The notes under the pieces: model-generated
Told to the model about the DNA's origin: nothing
The model's input: only the letters and a program-made list of their open reading frames with translations
Databases searched by the model: none
Program-made: the position numbers and the translations under genes
Source of the DNA: Flavobacterium crocinum
GTDB lineage: Bacteria; Bacteroidota; Bacteroidia; Flavobacteriales; Flavobacteriaceae
Length of the DNA: 64,000 nt
Direction of reading: 5' to 3'
Assembly (NCBI RefSeq): GCF_003122385.1
Contig: NZ_CP029255.1
Span: 5,518,001 to 5,582,000, forward strand
Shown here: positions 36,601 through 43,222 of the stretch, piece by piece
How positions within the stretch are numbered: the first letter of the stretch is position 1
How the letters are laid out: every line of letters starts with the position of its first letter

Positions 36601-37500
36601 ATGAACACGATTACATCTGTATCTGCTTTTCACCGATTACTTTCGCTTCCAGAACCGAAACACCCAATGGTAAGTGTCATTAATTTATCTGAAAGTATTT
36701 TTCTGGAAGATGAAATTTGGAAAGGTTTTGTCAATAAATTTTATTGTGTCGCTTTAAAGAGAGAGGCGAAAGGGAAAATTAGGTATGGTCAGGGACATTA
36801 TGATTATGACAAAGGCGTACTCAGTTTTACTGCACCCAATCAGGTGCAGTATCTGGATTTTCATACTATGGAATGCGGAGCAGGTTATTTGTTAATATTT
36901 CATGAAGATTTTCTTTTAAAACATCCGCTGGCAGAGAGAATCTTTGATTTTGGTTTTTTCTCTTATGCCGTAAATGAAGCCTTGCATTTATCTGAACAGG
37001 AAGAAAAATATCTCATCGAAATCATGGATAGAATTGACAAAGAATGCCAGCATATTGACCGTCATACTCAGGATATCATCTTATCGCAGATCGATTTACT
37101 TCTAAATTATTCAAGCCGATTCTACGAAAGACAATTTCTAACGAGAAAAAACAATAGTCATGCACTACTTACAAAATTTGAAAGATTTATCAATGATTAT
37201 TACAATAATGATACAGTAGAAAAAAGTCTTCTAAGCGTCAGTTTAATTGCCGATGCCTTAAACCTTTCTCCCAATTATCTTAGCGACTTCCTGAAAATTC
37301 ATACCGGCCGAAATACTAAAGAACATATTTACGAAAAGCTTACCAATAAGGCCAAAGAGAAATTATCGGCAACTACTTTGTCCGTTAGTGAAATTGCTTA
37401 TGATCTTGGTTTTGAACATCCGCAATCCTTCTGTACGTTTTTTAAAAAAAGAACGCACATGGCTCCTCTTGAATTTCGTGAAAAAATTAAAAATAATTAG
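36601..37500 (+). CDS. AraC family transcriptional regulator
   Basis: A 299-residue regulator with an N-terminal cupin-like sensor (about 20-160) and C-terminal tandem helix-turn-helix domain (about 195-297, with SLIADALNLSPNYLSDFLK and VSEIAYDLGFEHPQSFCTFFKKRT). It lies 18 bases after the aldo/keto reductase gene and most likely controls that gene, as this pair is common in Bacteroidota. No operator is evident upstream. A hairpin and T-rich stretch (37511-37553) may end the transcript. Confidence 0.92.
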   Translation: MNTITSVSAFHRLLSLPEPKHPMVSVINLSESIFLEDEIWKGFVNKFYCVALKREAKGKIRYGQGHYDYDKGVLSFTAPNQVQYLDFHTMECGAGYLLIFHEDFLLKHPLAERIFDFGFFSYAVNEALHLSEQEEKYLIEIMDRIDKECQHIDRHTQDIILSQIDLLLNYSSRFYERQFLTRKNNSHALLTKFERFINDYYNNDTVEKSLLSVSLIADALNLSPNYLSDFLKIHTGRNTKEHIYEKLTNKAKEKLSATTLSVSEIAYDLGFEHPQSFCTFFKKRTHMAPLEFREKIKNN

Positions 37501-37510
37501 ATTTCAAATG

Positions 37511-37553
37511 ACAGAACACTTCGCTATAAATGGGTGTTCTGTTACTTTTATTT
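37511..37553 (+). terminator. Probable terminator after AraC regulator
   Basis: A 9-bp stem (ACAGAACAC / GTGTTCTGT) with a long loop, followed by a moderately T-rich tail. Confidence 0.55.
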
Positions 37554-37573
37554 ATAAATAATTCAGTTGAAAA

Positions 37574-37604
37574 TTGGTATCAAACTAATTTTTACATAAT
37601 TTTG
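37574..37604 (+). promoter_or_regulatory. Promoter of the TetR gene
   Basis: TTG at 37574-37576, 20 bases, then TAATTTTG at 37597-37604, matching the flavobacterial TTG...TAnnTTTG pattern. It overlaps the candidate operator at 37603-37621, as expected for autorepression. Confidence 0.6.
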
Positions 37605-37621
37605 TATCAATCATTACAAAA
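37603..37621 (+). promoter_or_regulatory. Candidate TetR operator, copy 1
   Basis: TGTATCAATCATTACAAAA, an imperfect palindrome with TGTA-N8-TACA ends. It is identical over 19 bp to the copy at 38229-38247 upstream of the SDR gene. It starts within the -7 element and lies 9 bases before the TetR start codon. Confidence 0.6.
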
Positions 37622-37630
37622 TAAAACACG

Positions 37631-38212
37631 ATGAGAGGAAGACCAACCATTTATGAAGATTCTAATATCATAAAAAAAGCACAGGAAGTTTTTTGGCAGA
37701 AAGGGTATAGTGCAACCTCATTAAGTGATTTACAAAAGGCAACCGGTGCGGGCGCCGGAAGCTTTTATAATACTTTTAAAGGAGGAAAAAAAGAAGTCTT
37801 TCAGAAAGCTGTTCAGGAACGTCGGCTGGCTTTCACTTCATTTCAAAATGAATTAAGCAATAGCGAATCTCCATTAGAATTAATAAAAGATTTTTTCAGA
37901 AGCATTGCAAAAGCGGATCAAAACGAACATTTAAAAGGATGTATAATTGCCAATACTGTTGTCGAAATGACTTTTATCGATGAAGATCTCGAATCCAGCG
38001 CTGTTCAGATTTTAAAAGAGGTTGAACAAATGTTTACCGAAGTGATAAAATCGGAACAGCTAAAAGGAACTATAAAAACAAAAACTGCTCCCGAAATTCT
38101 GGGAAAATACCTCATCACATTTTGGTGCGGACTCAATACACTCCGAAGAATGTATCCCGACGAAAATGTCCTAAAATATCAAATCGAAATGCAATTAGCT
38201 GTTATCAGCTAA
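37631..38212 (+). CDS. TetR/AcrR family transcriptional regulator
   Basis: A 193-residue TetR-type regulator: N-terminal helix-turn-helix (about 5-55, QEVFWQKGYSATSLSDLQKATGAGAGSFYNTF) and a ligand domain (55-193). Members of this subgroup with GxGxGSFYxxFKGG sit next to short-chain dehydrogenases and sense reactive carbonyl or quinone compounds in other bacteria. It lies 50 bases upstream of an SDR gene. A 19-bp sequence is shared between both upstream regions, making a classic autorepressor plus one target arrangement. Confidence 0.93.
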   Translation: MRGRPTIYEDSNIIKKAQEVFWQKGYSATSLSDLQKATGAGAGSFYNTFKGGKKEVFQKAVQERRLAFTSFQNELSNSESPLELIKDFFRSIAKADQNEHLKGCIIANTVVEMTFIDEDLESSAVQILKEVEQMFTEVIKSEQLKGTIKTKTAPEILGKYLITFWCGLNTLRRMYPDENVLKYQIEMQLAVIS

Positions 38213-38228
38213 TTTTTTTGATTATTTA

Positions 38229-38247
38229 TGTATCAATCATTACAAAA
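38229..38247 (+). promoter_or_regulatory. Candidate TetR operator, copy 2
   Basis: TGTATCAATCATTACAAAA, identical to the copy before the TetR gene, 16 bases before the SDR start codon. Confidence 0.6.
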
Positions 38248-38262
38248 ATAAATATAATAAAG

Positions 38263-39054
38263 ATGAATTTAAAATTAGAAGGAAAAAGAGCTTTTATCAG
38301 TGGTTCAACACAAGGAATTGGGTACGCGATTGCACAGCAATTATTAGCTGAAAACGCAGAAGTAATTATCAATGGCAGAAATGAAGAAAAAACAAAACTG
38401 GCTGTTCAAAAATTACAATCTGAATTTCCTGATGCAAAAATCTCAGGCATTAAAGCTGATTTTGGAAAGAAAGAGGAAGTAGCCAACTTATTAAACCAGT
38501 TAAATGATATTGATATCTTAATTAATAACGTTGGAATATTCGATTTAAAAAATTTCGAAGACATTGAAGAGGAAGATTGGTACAAAATATTTGAAATTAA
38601 CGTATTGAGCGGTATTCGTCTTTCAAAAAAACTTTTACCGCAAATGCTTGAGAAAAAAACAGGAAGAATTATTTTTATCAGCAGTGAATCCGGAGTCAAC
38701 ATTCCGGGAAATATGATTCATTACGGAATGACGAAAGCAGCCATGACAGCCGTGAGTAATGGTTTATCTAAACTCACAATTGGAACTGAGGTTACCGTAA
38801 ATACAATTCTAGGTGGACCAACTTATTCTGATGGTGTAGCGTCAACCATAGAACAAATCGCATCTATGCAAAACATCGAAACCGAACAAATGAAGAACAT
38901 CATCATGCAGCAGACCAATCCGCATTCTTTATTACAGCGTTTTATAAATCCAAATGAGATTGCTTCGCTCGCAGTTTATCTTTCAAGTCCTTTAGCTGTA
39001 GCAACTAATGGTTCATCATTAAGAGCTGATGGAGGTGTTTTAAAAACGATTTAA
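38263..39054 (+). CDS. Short-chain dehydrogenase/reductase, TetR-controlled
   Basis: A 263-residue classical SDR. The cofactor motif is ISGSTQGIGYAIA (TGxxxGIG type), NNVG at the fold end, and the catalytic YGMTKAAM (YxxxK) near residue 160, with SSESG carrying the active Ser. The C-terminal ADGGV/L end is typical of oxidoreductases of fatty or quinone substrates. I begin at the ATG at 38263, as an earlier frame would run back through the TetR gene. It probably detoxifies a carbonyl or quinone and is induced by the same ligand as TetR. Confidence 0.92.
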   Translation: MNLKLEGKRAFISGSTQGIGYAIAQQLLAENAEVIINGRNEEKTKLAVQKLQSEFPDAKISGIKADFGKKEEVANLLNQLNDIDILINNVGIFDLKNFEDIEEEDWYKIFEINVLSGIRLSKKLLPQMLEKKTGRIIFISSESGVNIPGNMIHYGMTKAAMTAVSNGLSKLTIGTEVTVNTILGGPTYSDGVASTIEQIASMQNIETEQMKNIIMQQTNPHSLLQRFINPNEIASLAVYLSSPLAVATNGSSLRADGGVLKTI

Positions 39055-39059
39055 TACCA

Positions 39060-39097
39060 ATTAAAAAGCCAGAAAAACACTTTCTGGCTTTTTAAAT
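39060..39097. terminator. Bidirectional terminator after the SDR gene
   Basis: A 13-bp stem (AAAAAGCCAGAAA / TTTCTGGCTTTTT) with a five-base loop, between the SDR gene and the convergent VOC-SnoaL gene. Confidence 0.9.
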
Positions 39098-39118
39098 TCT
39101 AGTAGAAGAATTTATCAT

Positions 39119-40123
39119 TTATTTTTTCCCATCAACAAAAACATACAATTTCTGCACTTTCCCGTTTTCAATTACAAACAAATCCATTCCGGAAACCACA
39201 GCTGGTTTTGCTTTTGAACCAAACTGCCAGTACAAACGCACTATATTATGATTTGTTTCTAATGATTTAGCACTAAACCTGAAATCAGGATTTTTTTGCT
39301 GAAGCTCTACAATAAATTTGCTAATTTCCTTCTGCCCTCTTGCTATGAAATGACGGTCTACCATCTCAACATCAGAAGCATAAAATTGATTCAATAAAGA
39401 AGTTCTTTTAGTTTCATCTTTTTCATTCCAGATTTTCAAATGATTTTCGATTATTTCTGTATTTCTTTTAACATCAAAATCTTTGTCTGATGTTTTTTTG
39501 ACAGAACTATTTTTTGGCGACCATAAAACTGTTTTCGGATTCGATTTTTCATATCCTTTTCCATCTGGATACGAAACCAATTCCATTTTAGATCCCCAAG
39601 GCGTTTCAAAATAAACCCATGATTCACCTGCAGTGTCTCCTGACGGTGTCAAAAATGGTTCTCCTAATATTTTTACACCTTTACTTTTTAGATATTTTAC
39701 GGATTCATTTATATCCGATGTATAAAAAGCAATATGCGAAGCTCCTATGTCATCAGAATTCGGATGGGCTTTACTGCCTTTATTATCGGCGTAACTAAAA
39801 ACTTCAATACTGGCGCCAGTACCGGCATTTATCATCTTTATTGTTACGGCTCCTGTATTCGGATTGATATGATTAGCTTCTTTCCAATTGGCATCCAATG
39901 GTATTGGCCCAAGTTGTGTCACAGGCGTAAAACCTAAAACATCGCTAAAAAATGGTATCGCCTGATTGAGATCAGGTACGTTAATACCAACATGATCAAT
40001 TCCTAAAATTCCAGCATTATTTTGAGCAACAGCTTTATCAGAAGCTGAAAAGAAAAAGAATAGATTTAATAAAGCGATTGCTGAAGTTTGTACTTTTTGA
40101 TTTGATTTATATTGTGTTTTCAT
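39119..40123 (-). CDS. Exported VOC (glyoxalase-like) / SnoaL-like fusion protein
   Basis: A 334-residue protein with a signal peptide-like N-terminus (about 1-35). A vicinal-oxygen-chelate domain (about 42-180) contains GIDHVGINVPDLNQAIPFFSD and the later metal-site segment GASHIAFYTSDIN, with Glu in KMELVSYP. A second domain, about 205-334, resembles an NTF2/SnoaL-like fold (RNTEIIENHLKIWNEKDE...VEMVDRHF). The fusion, plus export, is uncommon; each half alone is common. Role unknown, perhaps handling small electrophiles or quinone-like compounds with the neighbouring SDRs. Confidence 0.85.
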   Translation of the reverse strand: MKTQYKSNQKVQTSAIALLNLFFFFSASDKAVAQNNAGILGIDHVGINVPDLNQAIPFFSDVLGFTPVTQLGPIPLDANWKEANHINPNTGAVTIKMINAGTGASIEVFSYADNKGSKAHPNSDDIGASHIAFYTSDINESVKYLKSKGVKILGEPFLTPSGDTAGESWVYFETPWGSKMELVSYPDGKGYEKSNPKTVLWSPKNSSVKKTSDKDFDVKRNTEIIENHLKIWNEKDETKRTSLLNQFYASDVEMVDRHFIARGQKEISKFIVELQQKNPDFRFSAKSLETNHNIVRLYWQFGSKAKPAVVSGMDLFVIENGKVQKLYVFVDGKK

Positions 40124-40160
40124 GATTTATTATTTAATGTTGTGTATTACTGAATAAAAA

Positions 40161-41018
40161 TTAATTACTGTAAGCCGCTAACCATTTTGCTTTAATAGCC
40201 GCACGAGCTTCGATAAATTCTTTATCTGTTCCCTGTGCAATGGCATCAAGTGGAAAACGAAGTGGTCTCTCTCCTTTTTTCATATTAACCAATTCCAGAA
40301 TTCCATCTGCAATAGTCTGCGGATTCATATCAAACTGAGCCATTTTTCCAAATAAAGCTGTGCCTAAAGCATTAAATTTATCTGTTGCAGCACTTCCATA
40401 TTGATCAATTATTTCTTGTTTATCAGCATTGATACCTGCTTTTGAACCGTTATTCATCTCAGTAGGATAAACACCTGGCTGAATGCTCACATTTTCAATT
40501 CCGTAATCTGCTAACTCATCTTGTAAGCCTTCAGTAAAACTTTCTACTACTAATTTTGAAGCGATGTACGGAATCATAAACGGAAGTGTATGTCCGCTTG
40601 CTCCAGTAGTGATGTTAATAATAAGTCCGTTTTTTTCTTTTCTCATAGAAGGAAGAACTGCCTGATAAGTGCGTAGAACACTATAAACATTTACTTCAAA
40701 CATCTTGCGTACCTGATCGATCGAATAACCTTCTAACAAACCAAAACCGCTTACTGCTGCATTATTAATTAATACATCGATTTTTCCGTATTTAATAAGT
40801 ACCTTTTGAAAAGCTTCGTTTACAGAAGCATCATCTGTAATATCGATATCTACTACCTCAATATTTGAAAGCTTTGAAAGTTCGTTTGCTGCTTCTGCAT
40901 TTTTACTTGTTGTATTACGCATTCCTGCGATTACTGAATGACCCGCATTTGCCAATGTTATAGCTGTAAGTTTTCCAAATCCTGAACTTGTACCTGTAAT
41001 GAAAATTGTTTTTGACAT
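40161..41018 (-). CDS. Short-chain dehydrogenase/reductase
   Basis: A 285-residue SDR with cofactor motif FITGTSSGFGKLTA, NNAAVSG, and catalytic YIASKLVVE. Residues after 190 (GVYPTEMNNGSKAG) resemble the ketoreductase-like SDR subfamily. Substrate unknown. It is 38 bases upstream (in transcript order) of the VOC-SnoaL gene and very likely forms an operon with it; the Crp-like gene is separated by a terminator on the same strand. Confidence 0.92.
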   Translation of the reverse strand: MSKTIFITGTSSGFGKLTAITLANAGHSVIAGMRNTTSKNAEAANELSKLSNIEVVDIDITDDASVNEAFQKVLIKYGKIDVLINNAAVSGFGLLEGYSIDQVRKMFEVNVYSVLRTYQAVLPSMRKEKNGLIINITTGASGHTLPFMIPYIASKLVVESFTEGLQDELADYGIENVSIQPGVYPTEMNNGSKAGINADKQEIIDQYGSAATDKFNALGTALFGKMAQFDMNPQTIADGILELVNMKKGERPLRFPLDAIAQGTDKEFIEARAAIKAKWLAAYSN

Positions 41019-41149
41019 GATTTCTAATTTTTAAATGTTATAAAATTTGTTTCTTTTGAACATTACAAAGTTGCATTGAATGCAAAACCTGTACATTGAT
41101 TAGAAATAAGTAAAAACTTGATTTAGATCAAGTGTTTTGGAATAAGGCA

Positions 41150-41174
41150 TAAAAAAAAGGAGCTTAAAAGCTCC
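41150..41174 (-). terminator. Terminator after Crp-like regulator
   Basis: Read on the minus strand, GGAGCTT / AAGCTCC (7-bp stem) followed by a T-run (A-run 41151-41158 on the plus strand). Confidence 0.8.
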
Positions 41175-41178
41175 CTGA

Positions 41179-41757
41179 TTATTTTTTTGCGGTTTGTTTC
41201 CTTATACGACTTAAAGTTTCCGGTGTCATTCCGAGATACGATGCAATCATTGTTTGTGGTATTCGCGAAGCAAATCCCGGGTATTTTGTTATAAAGTTTA
41301 AATACTTTTCTTCTGCTGTAAAACTCAGTGATGCCTGAATTCGGTTTTGAGCCGCAATAAAACTTTTTTGAAGAATTGTATTTACCATATTATTAAAAGC
41401 TGGAATTTCATGACAAAGCATTTCAAAATTCTCATGCGTAAACAATACTAATTCGCTATCTTCAATAGCATCGATATTAAAACGTGATGGTTGCTGCAAT
41501 AACAGACTCTCTCTGTCTCCTGTCCACCAATTCTCGATACTGAAACTATTGACATGCTCGCTTCCTTTTTCATCAACAGAATAAGTTCGAAGACAGCCTT
41601 TTGTTATAAAAGCATCGTATTTCCAAATATCACCTTCCTGCAGCAGATATTGTCTTTTACGAAGTTTTTTAATAATAGCAAAGGATTGAATATAATCAGA
41701 TTCTGACTGTGTCAGTGTTACTTTATCGTCCAGATATTTTTGGAATATTTCATACAT
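41179..41757 (-). CDS. Crp/Fnr family transcriptional regulator
   Basis: A 192-residue regulator: N-terminal cyclic-nucleotide-binding-like beta barrel (about 10-115) and C-terminal helix-turn-helix (RIPQTMIASYLGMTPETLSRIRKQ). No Fe-S cysteines, so not a true Fnr. Start at 41757 (MYEIFQ) is preferred over an earlier in-frame ATG whose leader peptide is hydrophobic but unlikely. In this family many such Bacteroidota proteins respond to unknown metabolites. It lies upstream of the SDR gene on the same strand and may control that locus. Confidence 0.9.
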   Translation of the reverse strand: MYEIFQKYLDDKVTLTQSESDYIQSFAIIKKLRKRQYLLQEGDIWKYDAFITKGCLRTYSVDEKGSEHVNSFSIENWWTGDRESLLLQQPSRFNIDAIEDSELVLFTHENFEMLCHEIPAFNNMVNTILQKSFIAAQNRIQASLSFTAEEKYLNFITKYPGFASRIPQTMIASYLGMTPETLSRIRKQTAKK

Positions 41758-41959
41758 AGACTGTAAAATTATATAAAAGTTCCAACAATAAAGAATAAAC
41801 AAGGAAAAGCATTTGAAAACAATTTTCAAAAATTTGAATTCTCAATAAATGAAAATTTCACAACGCGGTTCGAAAATTATATAAAATAATTCGTCTTGTA
41901 AAAGTCTAATTTTAGAATAAGCTAAAAAAAAAGATATTATTAATTTTAAATTGATTGAC

Positions 41960-42250
41960 ATGAGATCCGAGAACTACTTATCTGATGAATTTGCAAACGA
42001 AATGAATTCATACGAAGAACAACTATTATTGAATTATGATGATTATTTGGAAGGTGATTACACAAATAGGCTGTCAGCTTCTAACCACTACAATCTGGAA
42101 CTTGGAGAATTGGAAGAAAGCCTAGAATATGATTTTGATTCTGAATATGATGAAAATGACTGGGAAGAAGAAGAAGAGTTGGATGAGAATATTGCTGGCG
42201 AATACGATGATAATGAAGAAAAGCCTGGTGCTTTTGAAATGATTAGTTAA
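41960..42250 (+). CDS. Small highly acidic protein, unknown
   Basis: A 96-residue protein in which about one third of residues are Asp or Glu and only three are Arg or Lys. It contains Tyr- and Asn-rich acidic stretches (SYEEQLLLNYDDYLEGDYTN; EYDENDWEEEEELDEN). No signal peptide or membrane helix. The strong negative charge suggests a disordered protein that might bind basic proteins or metal ions, or mimic nucleic acid. It starts at the ATG at 41960; an in-frame TTG at 41951 is an alternative. A lipoprotein gene follows after six bases. Confidence 0.65.
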   Translation: MRSENYLSDEFANEMNSYEEQLLLNYDDYLEGDYTNRLSASNHYNLELGELEESLEYDFDSEYDENDWEEEEELDENIAGEYDDNEEKPGAFEMIS

Positions 42251-42256
42251 TAAAAC

Positions 42257-42739
42257 ATGAAAAAATTATCACTGATTTTAATCTGCATTTTACTTTTTTC
42301 CTGCCAAAAAAAGGAGAACAGCACTATTAATAATAAGGAAAACGTTACAAATCGTATTGACTCTATAACTATCACTCGAGAAGAAAAAGAGCAAGAGAAC
42401 AAACAAATAGGTGATACTATTTTCATGAATTTTGAAAACAAAGAAAACCTGTTTATCGCAGAAAGTGCTTTAGATTCTATAAATTCAAAAGTCTATATCA
42501 AATTTAAAGCTGAAGATTCAGGTGAATTAAAAGCAGAAATTGTTGCGGCAACAGGCAAAGGAAATATCCGTTTCAATCAGATTATTCTACCTGATAAAAC
42601 TTCGGATGGTCCTTTTGGAATGGATTTAAAAATTCCGCTCAAACAAAAAGGAAACTACATTTTAATAATTGGACATTCTTTAATGGCAGAAAATCCGTAC
42701 TATGGTAAATTTAAAGTGCAATTGAATCTAAAAAAATAG
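42257..42739 (+). CDS. Small lipoprotein, unknown
   Basis: A 160-residue lipoprotein (lipobox CILLFSCQ). Residues 45-160 look like a beta-rich domain with GNYILIIGHSL and PYYGKFKVQLNL, typical of secreted pseudo-immunoglobulin or C2-like folds, but no family is recognised. It is six bases downstream of the acidic protein, so the two are almost certainly co-transcribed. Confidence 0.7.
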   Translation: MKKLSLILICILLFSCQKKENSTINNKENVTNRIDSITITREEKEQENKQIGDTIFMNFENKENLFIAESALDSINSKVYIKFKAEDSGELKAEIVAATGKGNIRFNQIILPDKTSDGPFGMDLKIPLKQKGNYILIIGHSLMAENPYYGKFKVQLNLKK

Positions 42740-42752
42740 TGATCGATTAAAA

Positions 42753-43220
42753 TTAATCTGCATTACCGGTACACATAAAAATATGTTTAGAACCGCTTTC
42801 TTTTAATTTAATCAAAGCGTCTCTTAATCCATCTCCAAGATTAGATGTGATTGCTAAAAGTAATTGTTTTAAATCCTTAAAGCTATTGGGTTTGACCAAA
42901 TAACAAATGGATCCCAGTTTTGAAGCCATTTCGATATCATTTTTATGAGAAGAAGTCGAAATCATAATTACTGGTATATCTTTATAATGGGAATCTTGTT
43001 TTACTAACTTAAGACAATCCCAGCCATTCATAACCGGCATATTAAGATCCAGGAAAATCAGTTGTGGTTTTTCGTTAATCTGATTTAATATCTTCCACGC
43101 CTGACTTCCATTTTCTGCACAATGACAGGTAATATTTTCATTTATTTCTTCTAATGCCTCACAAAACATTTCGGTGTCATCTGTGTCGTCGTCAGCCAGT
43201 AAAATTATTTTTTTGCTCAT
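42753..43220 (-). CDS. Response regulator, stand-alone receiver domain
   Basis: A 155-residue CheY-like receiver with an extra 25-residue C-terminal part. The acidic pocket is ADDDTDD (D10-D12), the phosphorylation site is D58 in LIFLDLNMPVMNG, and the switch Thr/Lys lie in ISTSSHKND and LVKPNSF. It has no DNA-binding output, so it probably relays signal by protein interaction. It is two bases downstream of a five-PAS histidine kinase and forms a two-component pair with it. Confidence 0.93.
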   Translation of the reverse strand: MSKKIILLADDDTDDTEMFCEALEEINENITCHCAENGSQAWKILNQINEKPQLIFLDLNMPVMNGWDCLKLVKQDSHYKDIPVIMISTSSHKNDIEMASKLGSICYLVKPNSFKDLKQLLLAITSNLGDGLRDALIKLKESGSKHIFMCTGNAD

Positions 43221-43222
43221 AC

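Noticed and set aside
38122..38262. Extension of the SDR gene to an upstream ATG inside the TetR gene
   Set aside because: The extra 47 residues have no SDR-like content and would overlap TetR and the operator; the ATG at 38263 gives a standard SDR start.
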